DNA of 64,000 nucleotides from NCBI GenBank assembly GCA_012656075.1, contig JAAKBF010000378.1:186001-250000 (forward strand), given 5' to 3'. Numbering within the stretch: the first letter of the stretch is position 1; each line of letters starts with the position of its first letter. The notes under the pieces are model-generated. The model had not been told where the DNA came from. It saw only the letters and a program-made list of their open reading frames with translations, and made no database searches. Made by a program: the position numbers and the translations under genes. The stretch comes from Phytophthora hibernalis (taxonomy: Eukaryota > Oomycota > Peronosporomycetes > Peronosporales > Peronosporaceae). This document shows positions 1-11,019 of the stretch, in pieces.

Positions 1-3000
1 CTCGGTATTGTTTCCGACAGAAAGCGAAATGAAGCCACCTTTACCCTTAAGAGCCTGACCACTGTACACGGAGACTTCACCACTGTCGCCGGCGGTAGTG
101 TCACCCGTGCTGATAGCAAAAGAGCCGCTCGTACCCTTTGCTCCAGATGCTGCAGTCATCAGAGTCATCGCGCCGCTGGATGTAGCTGCACCAACTCCAG
201 TCTCAGCGCGAATACTTCCACCACGTCCTCTGTTTGCCCAACCACCTTCAACAAATACACCTCCCCGGTATTGATTGAGGCGCTTCCACCTTGCGAAGCA
301 CCACCAGTCACCTTCACGACACCGCCGTTGCCTCCATTGGTAAAGGCTGCACTAAGTCCTTCGCCAGCTTGAATGGCTATTATCCCTCCCGTTCTGCCAG
401 CATCAGCAGTTGCGCCAGCAGTCAATTGTACTTGTCCACCATCCGTTTTCGTTCCGGTACCAACCGTAACTATAACATCACCTCCGTGTCCGAGCGTTGC
501 AGCACCAGACGACAATACAAGTGCTCCAGAATCTGTTGCAGTAGCTGTTCCTGTTTGAAGCTTCACGCCTCCACTTCCCCAGCTCCTCCAGCGTTTGCAG
601 TATTCACAGTGATGTCACCACTTGATGTTGCCTGACTTGCCCCGGAGACTATCGTTACAACCCCTCCCGTACGAGAGTCGGTCGTACTTCCTGCTTCCAT
701 AGAAATCATGCCTCCTTCACCAAAGTCACCGCCACCAACAAGCAATTGAACCTGCCCCCTTTGCCATTTTTAGCGGCTCCGGTAGTAAGGGTTATTGGAC
801 CAGAGTTTCCATACGTGGATGTTCCAGAGCCCAAAGTAATAATGCCGCTTACACCCCGGGAACCTGAACTTGGCGTGGAGATTACAACGGCCCCACTGGA
901 ACTGGCAACTCCTTCACCAGACGTCATGGACACATCACCTCCGTATCCATAAGATCCTCGTCCTCCACTAACGCTAACACTTCCGCCGTTATCAAGTGAG
1001 TTTGAACCACGCGCTTCTCCACCGACAATGACAATTGCCCCGCCATCGCCACCATCCACAGCATTTGTACCGGAACCAGTGCCACCAGTCAGTATCACCT
1101 TGCCTCCAACGCGTCCCATACCTGACGATTCCCCTGCGCTGATTTGGACGTCCCCACCGTCAGTCGCATCGCCAGCTCCAACAAGGACTTGGATTGAGCC
1201 ACTGTTACCCTTCGATGCAGTGCCAGTTGAAAGTTTCAAACCCCTGCAGTACCGTCGGGGCTATTTCCAGTGGTAAGTGACATGGCGCCGCTCATGCCCC
1301 CACTCGCAGACTGAGCCGATGCAATCTCAATGGCACCACTCCAAGAACCCACGCTCCCACCGGAAACAACTTTGACGTTGCCACCAACACCGCTTTGTGC
1401 CCCTCCGCCCTGAATAAAGACCGCCCCACCAGTATCTTGAGCAGAGGCTCCGAGCGACGAACCACCAGCGAGGACAACGCGGCCGCCATCGCCTCCGTCT
1501 CCAGAGTTATCACTAGAGCCTGAGCCTCCTTTTAAGAACAGGGCTCCACCTGTCGTGGCAGCATGTCTCGACGATCCCGACTCAACAGTAATGTCGCCAC
1601 CGTCACCAATACCATTAGAGCCCACTAAGAGTGAAAACTCTCCCGCATACCCTTCAGACATTCCGGTTCCGACGGTAACAGAGCCAGCACTTCCTAAGAG
1701 AGTGCTGCCAGTGTGAACACTGAAGCTTCCGGAGTCACCAAATGCAGATGCGCTACCCGACGCCAAGGTAATCGCACCAGATGAGCTGAGGCTCGATTCA
1801 CCGCTGAGGAGATTAACAGCACCTCCCACTGATGAGGTGCTGCCCCCACCTTGTAGTGTAAGCTCGCCACCGCTTCCATCGATAGAATGGCCTCCGACAA
1901 GCTTTACTCGGCCACCATCTCCTTCGGTTTGGGACTGAAGACCAAGCCCGCTACCTCCAGTAATACGAACCTCACCACCAACACCACCATTAGAAGACAC
2001 ACCGGATCCCCCAGTCAGCTCGATAGTTCCACCTGTACCGTTGTCATCAGCCGTGTTGCCACTGCCAATCCTGACGCTTCCAGCTGTGCTTTCTGATGAA
2101 GACCCCGCTTGAACCTGCACGTTTCCTGCAGGACTTCGAACTGTGTATCCGCTTCCGATGGAGACACCTCCAGATTGACCGCGTGCTGCTGAACCACTAG
2201 TAACACTCACGGTTCCAGTTCCTTTTCCGAGCGCACTTGCTGCTGATGTGATGTCAACACGTCCACTTATTCCTAGAGCGCTTACTCCAGATGAAAGGCG
2301 GACTATCCCACCAACGCCACTTTCTGTTGGCCCGCCAGCAAGAATGATCCCACCACCGTCACCAACGACTGCTTTGCCTCCGTTTAATCGGATGTTGCCG
2401 CTGTTACCCTCCGTGGATTCACCGCTCGAGATATCGACTTGCCCAGAGTCTGGAGTGGAGTCTCCTGTCGAGATACGGATTACACCACTCTCGCCCTGGG
2501 CTCCGGCAGCAGTCTTAATGACCACACTTCCACTGGATTCGTTTAGACTAAGACCACTGAGAAGCGTGACAGATCCGCCAGGCCCGCCGGTAGCATTTCC
2601 GCCTACAACGATCACGTGACCGCCGACTGACGTGTTCAACGTTCCCGTTGAAGCACCGCCGCTTATGGTAGTTGTACCCCCGGCCGCGTTCTCCGTGTTT
2701 GCTCCATCCTCCTACGATTTTAATGGCGCCTCCTGTACCCCCTGATTTGGTTGTAGTGCCCGCCATAGCAACGACCTCCCCCTTTGTCAGAGTTTCCAAC
2801 GCCAACCTTCAAAGAAATAGAACCGGTGCTTGATCCATTTGCGTTACCAGTAAACAGGAGCAATGGACCAGTTGATTGAGAAGACGAGTTGCCTGTACCG
2901 ATAACGACAGCACCACTGGCCCCGTTCGCTCCAGAGTTCCCGTTACGATAACCACTTCGCCGGAAGTTTTGGTGGCAGACGCACCAGTTTCGATGCGCAC

Positions 3001-4248
3001 AGACCCACCGATTTCGCTTCCGCCGGATGAACCACCACATAGCGTCACACTGCCTCCCTTACCGCTGTCAGATGAACCGCTGTATAGCACAATTGACCCT
3101 GCTTCGTCAGAGGACGAAGTTCCGGTTCGAAGCTCCATAGCACCGGATGCTCCCTTCAATGCAGCACCAGTCTCCAGGATAACGCGCCCGGACTTGCCTT
3201 TGCTGGTGACCCCAGAAGTCCTGATCGTGATATCGCCGCTTGATGAGGTGGAGCTAGTGCCGCCAACGAGATTGATCGAACCACCGGTGCTCGCGCCTTC
3301 ACCACCAGTTAAAGTGATATCGCCTCCGGTCCCGACCTTAGACATTCCGCCCGATAGCTTCACAGAACCCCCGTGATTGAATTATCGAAGTTTAGAACGC
3401 CAAGCCCGTTACCCCCGGAGATTTTGATATCACCGCCACGTCCACGATTTTGGTGCAGACCATCGCCAGCAGTAATTTCCACCGCACCGCCAGGCATATT
3501 GAATCGGTTGTCATCACCACCTCGAAGCTGGATAGCGCCGCCTGATTGCACGGCGACAACCGATTGGTTCACGACAAGGGAGTAGTTCGTCGAGTGCTTG
3601 GTAACACCCGTGACGACGACCCCCTGCGCACATTCGGCGGCTCCTGATGGATGATCACATCCCCAACAATGATCGTTTCTGCTTGTCACGAAATATTAGT
3701 AGAACCTGCATTAGTCACATCTGTTCCCCTTTCACAAATGCGCCCCGCCGCACATCACCTCACGTACCTGGCACAATCACTATCGGGCACGGCACGTCGC
3801 TCACCAGCGCCCTGCACCCCGAGCCGTAGCCCTCCTCCACCGCCATGCACGATGCGTCGGACGCGCACCACACACACTCGTTCAACACGGCGCAGCTGCC
3901 GCAGTCGGTAATAGTGTCGCACTGCGGGTTCACAGGACAGGCCTCGGCCGCCGGGATCCAGTCGCTGCACCAGACCTGGAAGCGGTCGTACGGCCCCTGG
4001 AGGTTGCCGGCAACGCACGTGAGCGTCGACCGACAGAAGCCACACGACGGCTCTGCGGCGCAGTCATAGCACCGGTCCATCGCGCCCCAGAACGAGCTGT
4101 CCGGGGGCGGCGACAGCGCCGAGCAGTTGGCGGTCGTTGCATCCGTCTCGTGGCGCACCCACGACCGGATGGCCGAGGTCGCCGACGAAACCTGAAGACC
4201 CCAGACGCCCAGAAGACTCGCCAAGACGAACCTCGCGCGCCGAGCCAC
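1..4248 (-). CDS. Secreted PSI-domain protein with long Gly/Ser/Thr repeat domain (partial, frame broken)
   Basis: Starts at ATG 4248 with a signal peptide (basic MARRAR, hydrophobic core, AxSA-type end near residue 26). Residues about 40-155 hold two cysteine-rich PSI/plexin-repeat-like modules (CxxCxxxxxCGxC, then CxxCxxxxxCxWC). An intron (3767-3679) follows, then over 1,200 residues of imperfect repeats of the type GGxVxIxSGxSxxxxSG, alternating GG and SG/TG about every 9-10 residues; the repeat is still running at base 1, so the C-terminus lies outside. Predicted secreted or wall-associated; the repeats look like a beta-rich stalk (inference). The frame breaks about nine times, yet the repeat resumes at once each time, usually at a run of G on the coding strand that needs one or two more bases. 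That points to base-calling loss more than decay. Function unknown. Confidence 0.8.
3679..3767 (-). other. Spliceosomal intron in the PSI-repeat gene
   Basis: On the minus strand the donor reads CAG|GTACGTGAG and the acceptor GACAAGCAG|AAACG, with CTAAT-like branch candidates upstream. Removing these 89 bp joins VIVP to ETIIVGDVIIHQ in one frame, which then leads into the repeat domain after one further break at the C run 3620-3624. Without splicing the frame stops after the PSI modules. Confidence 0.7.
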
Positions 4249-5060
4249 TCCACTTGCCTTTTAGTATTTCTCGCTGTTCTCCGACGTTGATCCTCGCCAT
4301 GTTTTACTTTTTTAACTTGTACTAAATGCACTGCTTTTTCTAGCTATCTTTTTCTGTTTCAGTTAGTTTTTTCTTAAAGGGAGATACACAACAAGATCAA
4401 TCGACCAACGACTCTCCAAGCAGAGAGAAGGCGGTCGGGTCAACCTCCAAACAAAACGACAAAATGACAAAAACACCTTCGGGAAAGGCGGTTGGTCGCC
4501 CGAGAAAAGCTCTACGCTCACAGAGAAAACCCTTCCGGACTCGAAGCGTGTGCGCGTGTGCTCTGTGTCGCTCTCTGTAGTCGCTGCTATCTGTCCTGGT
4601 CGTCTGCTGTCCGTCAATGGCTTGCTGCTGCTGCTGGCGGTCTTGGTCTCCTCGTAAACGAAAAATGAGCCAAAAAGATCGCACGCTTCCAGCAGAATAT
4701 GGAAGGAAATAAGCGTTTGGTGGCAGCAGCCCCATTTGGTGAAAGATCATGTGCTGTCTGTTTGCAGTTTGTAACGGAGTGGAGAACTGTCACTTACCCG
4801 GCAGAACCGTACAAACTCCCAATAAAATGATCTGGCACACAGATCATATAAATCCTGCAGTGCACACACTAAAAATGGGGCTAGGCACACTACATGTAAA
4901 TTAATCTGTGGCACACCTCGCTATGTAAGAACACACCAAATGCGGGTGAATAGACACCAGTCAATTCCAGCGAATCGTATCAGAGAATGTCATCTAAACT
5001 CACCCCGCTTCTCAATCTACGCGAAGCCCCCGATCGCCCCTCTCCCTAACTCGACTCAAG
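4249..5060. other. Intergenic; no gene recognised
   Basis: This stretch separates the divergent PSI-repeat gene and the MULE, so it should hold the PSI gene promoter. Open frames here are short and have no recognisable motif. A CTG-rich patch lies near 4622-4640. No terminal inverted repeat for the MULE could be picked out by eye. Confidence 0.5.
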
Positions 5061-5960
5061 ATGTATAACTGGACAACTGTCTGTAACGACATGCCTCGCG
5101 ACGATTCCCAGCTGCTAATGCAGTACATGAAGTTCTTCCATATCGTGAAAAGCCATCTGGTGCCCTGCGTCGTGTGCGCCATGACATAAGATGCGCTACC
5201 AGTTGTTGAGGTGTTCCTCCGAAACATGCAAGGCGGCGACACCGTATGATGCGTGTCCGTGGCGGGGAAAAGTGCTGACCTGCCAAGAACTCAACCGAGA
5301 GACAATCATGGAGGCCGGAGTCCACGAAACCTTTGTCAGGGAACCGCGGAAGGCCGCATTGACTCCCCGTCTGAAGGACTACGGACGTGAGATGGCCACC
5401 CAGGGGTTGAAGCCAGCTCGAATTCGCATGGGTATGGCTCGGCGTTTTGGTCTGTCAGAGACTGAAATGCCAACCCTGCGTCAGGTTCAGTGGTTCGTCA
5501 GCCACTTCACAAAAACGAATCTGCATCGAAACGACGACTACGACGACATCCTGGGTCAGATCGACCAACTGTCGTTTGGTCCCGGGTATACGACAATCAG
5601 CCGTTTTCGTTCGGCTGGCAGCGTGACGCGCATGAGAAGCCAGATGTGGGAAATGGCTCTGACGAACACCCTTTCCTGGTTGGCCTCACCACCAAGCGTC
5701 TGTTACGTAATGCCGACCGTGAGCCGGGATCGTTCGTGTTTCACATGAACGCCACCTTCAAGTTCGTATCCTGTCATCGTGTGTGGCGTATCTGACATGT
5801 GTCGGTCTTTCCACCTGGTCGCCATGCTCATAACCTCACAGCGGTTAGAGGTGTTGTACGTGAAAGCGCTTACAGCACTGCGCAAGGTATTCACCGTCGT
5901 GACAGGACGCCAACTGTTGCTCAAGTATGTGGTTGCAGACGCAGAAGCTGCGCATTGCAC
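5061..5960 (+). pseudogene. MULE transposase, N-terminal half
   Basis: Begins MYNWTTVCND; a frame change near 5180 leads to a Cys-rich segment (RCSSETC...CPWRGK...C) like the zinc-binding module that precedes MULE cores, then a basic helical region. The core begins with FLVGLTTKRLLRNADREP, then FVFHMNATFKFVS, where the first catalytic Asp of the usual LHxDATYK motif is Asn. A further frame change near 5765 gives PVIVCGVSDMCRSFHLVAM and then LKYVVADAEAA, the usual run-up to the second catalytic Asp. Coding similarity stops at about 5960 where the insertion begins. The Asn change and the frameshifts mean no active enzyme could be made. Confidence 0.85.
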
Positions 5961-8420
5961 GGCGCGAACGTCGTGTTGAACGGATGACTGGAAGGTGCGT
6001 CCACCCAACAGTTCCGCCAGAGCTGACGCGAGTCAAGGTAACGAGCTCCTCGGACGTCGGAAGCCCACTCGATCATCTCGAACGAGTATTGGAGGTAGCT
6101 GGGCTCCAACACAAGCTCGGTCTGTGCTTCACGAGGCTTGCCAGGACGTTCGATACACCACTCCCAACACCGATACACCATTTGCTCGCGTAGCCAGTCG
6201 GCCCGGAGATTCCGAGCTTTGTTGTACTCAGTCCATGCGGCACGAAGCACGCCGACCGAGGGATCTCCATCATCAAGTCTCTGAGGCATACCCCGAAGGT
6301 ACGCTTCAACCGCAGCAACCTTAACCTAGTGACGGCGCTCCAACAGTGCTAGGACCAGGTCCGCTTTCTCGGTCCGGTCCGTGGAGATACCCTGAAATTG
6401 GCGCCACATCTTGATGGACCGAGCCAGGCCGGTGGCGCGAGTTGAAATTTTGGTGCCAAGCAGGTGTTGGTCTATAGCGAAACAACAGGGTCGCTCCGTC
6501 ATCTTCAACCGCATTTGCTGCCAGGGATGGGCTGGATTGGTCCAATCCGCAATAGCGTGGATGCCGGTCACCGAGCACGGGGACTCGACACCCTTGGCAA
6601 TAGGTGGGGTCAGGCTACTATTGTGAATTTAGCACCAGGCGCCAAATACGGCCCGGCCATCAGAGCAAGGCGATGTGACGGTGTCCCTGGCACAGTAGGC
6701 ACAGCCGGAGCGAAAGTACTGGGGTCGGTGCCAGGAACCGTGGAAAGCGTAGCCGTCACTTGGGTGTGTGACCGCCGGAGACCCGACCGAGACCTCGGTG
6801 TATGCCCTTGAGCGGCGGCAGCAGGAGGTGTCGAACCATCGGTGGGTCCCGACAGTACCACAATCGCAGGAACCGGAGTAGAGACCACCACCGGGGTCAC
6901 AGGCGTCGTGACCGAGGAGGTGATCGGTACTCTACCCGACGACGGCAATGATGCGGAGACCGGTTGCGATACAGGAACAGCCTGCACGCTCGGTGGAGTT
7001 GGAGCAGGCGGAGTCGAGACCGCCGGAATCGATGGAGTCACGACCGAGGCCGTCTGCGACGACACTGGCGGCGTCGGGGTCACCGAGCTTTTGGGAGAAG
7101 CCGGAACAATTGGTGACCCTGAAGTCTGAGAAGACTCGGACGATGACGGGGAGCCGATGATGAAGTCATCGGACGCCTCCAGAGACTCCAGTTCCCTCTG
7201 GGACCGCAAAGTGGCCAACACCGACGAACTGCGGGTGGGCCGACCATCACGACGAGCCAGCGAAGTCATGGCTGAGAAAACGATCCATAAGCGAGGATCG
7301 CGGCCGTCCGAGGATCGGTATCGACCTCATCGCCCGACAAGTCAATGACTTCGGCCGGGGTCGAGGGCACCGAGGGTCCAGAAGCCGGTGTAGATCCGGG
7401 AGGGGGACTCGGTGGAGATCCAGGCGGAGGACTCGGTGGAGAACCGGGTGGAGGACTTGGAAGCGAGCCACTCGGCGGGGACACAGGCGGCGACCCAGGT
7501 GGAGACCCAGGCGGAGGACTTGGAAGCGAGCCACTCGGCGGGGACACAGGCGGCGACCCAGGTGGAGACCCAGGCGGAGGACTCGGTGGGGATCCTGCAG
7601 GAGGCGATGGCGTCGGCGACCCCGGCGACGAACTGACCGAGGGGTTCGGTGGCGATCCCGCAGGAAGCACGGACGCCTGGAGAGGTGCTGGCGTGGTTTG
7701 GGCGCGTGTCCGCGAGCTGGAGCACCCAAACTCTTAGAGGGGCGACCCAAGCGCTTACGGGCAGGAAGGGTCGACTTTGGCGGTCCCGACGGAACGTGTG
7801 TAGAATACGCCGGCGTCGCCTGCGGTGGCGGAGCGTGGGATGCTTGCTGCCGGAGACGCTTGCGCCGATTCCTTCGACGCTGGGATACCGACGGAATGAG
7901 CGGCAGGTCGTCCGAGTCCTCGGAGGCACCACCCGCAGCCGACGCTGCCTGCGCTGGAGGCTTGGGCCCCGGCTCCGAGGCCTTGGGCTCTTGATCGTCG
8001 TCCTCCGAGCTCTCCGACGACACACTCCGACTACGCTTCGATGTGATGCTCGGAGAAGAGATCCCGAGCAACTCACAGTCGATGTTGTCCGCAGTAATAC
8101 CTGAACGAGGGGAGGAAGAGCTTATAAAGACCGCTAGAGCAAGAGGAGAAGAGCAGAACGTATCAGCAGAAGCAAGCACCAACGTGTCGACATCGAGCTC
8201 GTGGAGAGCAGCGTGGCGACGTAGAATGGAGTTCGCCCGCTTCAAGTTCGCGACCTGAGCTTCGAGAGCTTGGACCTGTGGAGAAACGACACCGACCGAG
8301 GCTTGGTCGGAAGCCTCGAGAGCAGCCCGATGTTTGGCCACTTGCTCGATATATGCCACCATACCTGCCTTGAAAAGCTCACGATCCTGGCGGAGGAGTC
8401 GCTTTGTCGACGTCGCATGG
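5961..8420 (-). pseudogene. Antisense coding remnant nested in the MULE (coiled-coil, Pro-rich, unassigned)
   Basis: Reading leftward from about 8420: a coiled-coil start (RLLRQDRELFKAGMVAYIEQ, then QVQALEAQVANLKRANS), an acidic Ser-rich region with a basic RRRNRRKRLRQQ patch, a Pro/Ser tract built on SPPPGSPP, a short VIDLSGDEVD segment, a Thr/Val/Pro-rich stretch, and a C-terminal part with motifs such as GIHAIADWTNPAHPW, TGLARSIKMWRQFQG and MVYRCWEWCIERPGK. At least three frame changes separate these blocks. The two-part form (coiled coil plus low-complexity linker, then a globular Trp-rich end) suits a retroelement gag-like protein or a captured host gene, but I do not recognise it. No LTR, poly(A) tail or clear target duplication is visible at the junctions. 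Confidence 0.5.
7453..7600. repeat. 63-bp tandem repeat (21-aa Pro/Ser unit)
   Basis: The 63-bp unit starting GGACTTGGAAGCGAGCCACT occurs at 7453 and again, nearly identical, at 7516, with a degenerate third partial copy after it. On the minus strand it encodes 21-residue repeats of the SPPPGSPPGSPPVSPP kind inside the nested antisense remnant. Confidence 0.85.
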
Positions 8421-9334
8421 CGTTGATCAAGATTTTAGCGTGGATTCGAATTTCACGTACCTGATGTGTTTCTACCACGTGATGGCCAAGGTTCACGAGA
8501 AACTCAAGGGCGTTCCAGATTACCTGTGTGAGCGAGTGGTCGCTGACATTTACGACCTCCATTTTGCTTCCAGTCAAGCTGTCTATGACGAACAAGTCGT
8601 GATTGTGTTAGACAAGTGGTTGCTGGAAAAGGAGTGGTCGGGTTCGAAAGCTATTTCAATAGCGTGTGGATGCAGAGCGAGTTCTGGCGCTGGCAGTGCT
8701 AACATACGCCCAGCGGGTACGTCACAACGAACAACCCAGTCGAACAGTTCAACAGATTGATCAAACGTGACTATACTCTTCGCACGAAACACAAGATCGA
8801 CTCGCTTCTTCAGCTGCTTGCCGATTGTTGCGGACACCAGTCGGTGACCCCAAGAACATTCAAAGAAGAACCCCATGCGACCCAACAGCTGAAAGCGCGG
8901 GTTAAGTATTTTCGTCAACGTGACCTATGACACCAAGCCGTTCAAGTATCGAGTTCTTACTCGTTTCCAACCCGAATGTTGTTCGTGTGCAATCACGTGG
9001 TTGCCATCGGGTTTATCTACCTGAGCTGGGGCGCAGTCGAGAAACAGCTCCGGTATCAGCCCAAATGGGAGCTAATTACGCCCGGATGGAAGTCGAAGGT
9101 CAACCTGATGGCGGCCGGAGTGTCGACGTCACTACCATGACGTGTGGATGTAAGTATTATTTCAAGTTTGCGATCTGCATCCACCTCATGTTTGCTCTGC
9201 AACTCAAGCACTACACCGGATTGGATGGGAAACGAACGCTTGTCAATCGTTCCGTGGTAAGAAAGCGCCGCCGAGTACGTACTTCAAGCTCCCGGTTCCT
9301 GCTGGACGTCCGAAGACGAACGGACACGCACTAA
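8421..9334 (+). pseudogene. MULE transposase, C-terminal half with SWIM zinc finger
   Basis: Resumes with DSNFTYLMCFYHVMAKVHEKL, the conserved segment after the second catalytic Asp in MULE transposases. It continues through SGYVTTNNPVEQFNRLIKRD and YTLRTKHKIDSLLQLL in another frame, and ends with a SWIM finger near 9145-9200 (TCGCKYYFKFAICIHL: CxC, eight residues, CxH) and a basic tail ending at TAA 9334. At least two frameshifts (near 8690 and 8930) break it. This is the C-terminal DNA-binding or interaction part of the enzyme. Confidence 0.85.
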
Positions 9335-9509
9335 GCACTGAATAGAGTTTGGTAGGCTCGCTATAAGATAGCGGTCATTGACAAAAATAAAACTTTCATT
9401 GCAAAACGGTCAGTCTTATTTATTTTAGTAAACCATGAATAGATGTATGAAAATGAAACCAACATCTATCTACTTGCTAGTGCCTCTTTATTCTCAAAGT
9501 TCCGACTCC

Positions 9510-10016
9510 ATGGCAACCCAAGAAATCGCCGCAGACACCCTCCCCACCTCCGTGGCCGGCTTTTTAATGGTACAAGCAGTACCTTCGCGTCAGTGGGAGG
9601 GGTCGTCTAGATGAGACGGCCGCCCGCTTCCTAAAGAAATGCGGTTTATTCAACGCGATACTAACGCAGACGTCGCGGGCGCAATCAAGCGGCTGCTTGA
9701 TGCGGTACCCCAAAATACCAAGGCCCGTCTCATTGAAGCTGCACTTCAAGGCGACGATGCCGGTGAAGCAGAATGGGTGCTTCCGGCTGGTGTGGCTTTG
9801 ACATCTCAACCAACGTACCAGATGAAAAGCATCCTGGACGATCAGCGTGTTAATGGGAGAGTGTTGTTCCTCACCAGCTGGGAGCCCACGTGGAACCAGC
9901 AACAAACCTTCCGTCAGGAGAGCTACGCAAGTATAGGCAGCGCAAGCACCGCAAGGTCGAGGACGCCTACATTGAAGCAGAAGCTCAAGAAGATTAAGAT
10001 GAAAACAAAACGATGA
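9510..10016 (+). pseudogene. Small chromo-like domain protein with one in-frame stop
   Basis: One frame runs from ATG 9510 (MATQEIAADTLPTSV) to the stop at 10014-10016 and is interrupted only by a TGA soon after SSR at about 9612, which would be CGA with one change. Alternatively translation starts at ATG 9639, giving 125 residues with no stop. Residues from YQMKSILDDQRVNGR to FLTSWEPTW match the chromo/chromo-shadow pattern (YxVxxILDxRxxxGxxxFLxxWxxxxxTW). The C-terminus is very basic (KQKLKKIKMKTKR). It could be a stray chromodomain from a gypsy integrase or a small chromatin protein; no integrase sequence flanks it. Confidence 0.5.
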
Positions 10017-10944
10017 GAAACAATTGCATATACTTCATGCTCTTCATATCTCCCTAATATAATTCTGCTCTTTCACTCACAACGAGGGCGACTTGGACAG
10101 GATAGAAGGTGACCGCGATGAATAATCGTCTAGTGCCTTACAGCCATCAGCAAGGGTGGTACAGGGGCAAGTCCATCAAGACACCCTGCACAAGCCGCAA
10201 GCCACCAGATGTTTAGACATCTCAGCTCCAACTTGCCGCCATGTCGGTCCTGCACGGCCGAGGCACGCCGCGCACTTAGTAGAGTCGGTGGTGTCCGCTG
10301 GTGGGCCGCGAGGTAAAAGATGGAATGACGGGGTGGAATGACGGGTCGGTCGCTTGGAGGTCGTGGCCGGGCCGCCGGATGGATGGCCCACGTGGCTCGG
10401 CCACGTCCTAGTATCTTATCTGTGTGGCACACAATTTTGTAGGGTGCTTGCCGCACGCTAGAGTGTGTACGTCCTATTTTGTCCTTACCCCGTTTGATGT
10501 CACCGTACCCTTTTCGTACCGGTACTCGAGGTATTGCAATACAAAAATCAAATGAGTCTCAAACCCATACAAACGTCAAATCATTTGGGCGAGCGAGGCC
10601 ATGCGCCACACACACACTACGTAAATGGAGGTGCGCCACATCATCTTGGTTCAACTTCAATGGCAACTTTTCCCTGAGAGTAGCTGAGTGGACGGATGGA
10701 CGAGCAGTCAGCTCCATACAAGTGCATTGCTCTGTGGATGAATGGGAAGAGCACCGACATTTCTGTTAGAAAGTAGACGCAAAACCGCTAGGTCCATGAC
10801 AAGCTTCAGTCGCCAATTCGCAGCCTTTTAGCCTGCACGGTAAGCAATGCTGGGATCTCTCGCATGCACGAGGTGGTGGTATGGTGCTAAATGCTCGAGC
10901 GTGACGTATACGTGTGTTGTATGTCGTGCAGGGTGTCTTCGTCG
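10017..10944. other. No gene recognised between chromo-like ORF and E1
   Basis: Open frames on both strands are short and show no family motif. The doubled GGAATGACGGG near 10322-10345 is the only local repeat noticed. Confidence 0.4.
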
Positions 10945-11019
10945 TCAGCAGCGTCAGCAGGTACGACGAGCCCCGCATCAAGCTGTGCTGCTTTACTGAC
11001 CGACAGCGTGCTGTACGCA
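10945..11019. repeat. Left copy of a diverged duplication flanking E1
   Basis: The block containing CAGGTACGACG, GCATCAAGCTGTG and TACTGACCGAC is found again, diverged, at about 19040-19125 just beyond the right LTR of E1. The two copies are in the same orientation, so E1 sits between members of a direct duplication. Confidence 0.6.
11015..11019. repeat. Target-site duplication of E1, left copy (ACGCA)
   Basis: ACGCA lies directly before the TG of the left LTR and again at 18992-18996 directly after the CA of the right LTR. Five base pairs is the usual duplication length for gypsy integrases. Confidence 0.85.

Larger units (their letters stand above)
5061..9334 (+). mobile_element. Mutator-like (MULE) DNA transposon remnant with a nested insertion
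   Basis: Two halves of one MULE transposase gene, 5061-5960 and about 8421-9334, lie in the same orientation and are separated by about 2.46 kb of unrelated antisense coding sequence. The element is dead: there are frameshifts, the first catalytic Asp is changed, and the gene is split. Terminal inverted repeats and a target duplication were not identified, so the outer ends are set by the coding sequence only. Confidence 0.75.

Noticed and set aside
291..3376. Long Pro/Ser/Thr-rich open frames on the plus strand
   Set aside because: They are mirror images of the Gly/Ser-rich minus-strand repeat gene. The minus frame has a start, signal peptide and PSI modules and the plus frames have none.
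4363..4750. Minus-strand frames before the PSI gene
   Set aside because: Short, overlapping in two frames and without motif or signal; treated as non-coding.
4800..5060. Terminal inverted repeat of the MULE
   Set aside because: No stretch here could be paired convincingly with 9335-9600 by eye.
7345..7737. Gly/Asp-rich plus-strand frame (GGDPGGGLGG repeats)
   Set aside because: Shadow of the Pro/Ser tract on the minus strand, which is continuous with coiled-coil coding sequence.
5961..8420. Pack-MULE style capture
   Set aside because: The foreign block lies inside the transposase gene, so a nested insertion is simpler; kept only as an alternative.
10130..10456. Minus-strand frame of 108 codons
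   Set aside because: Composition of random text, with an overlapping alternative frame; no motif.
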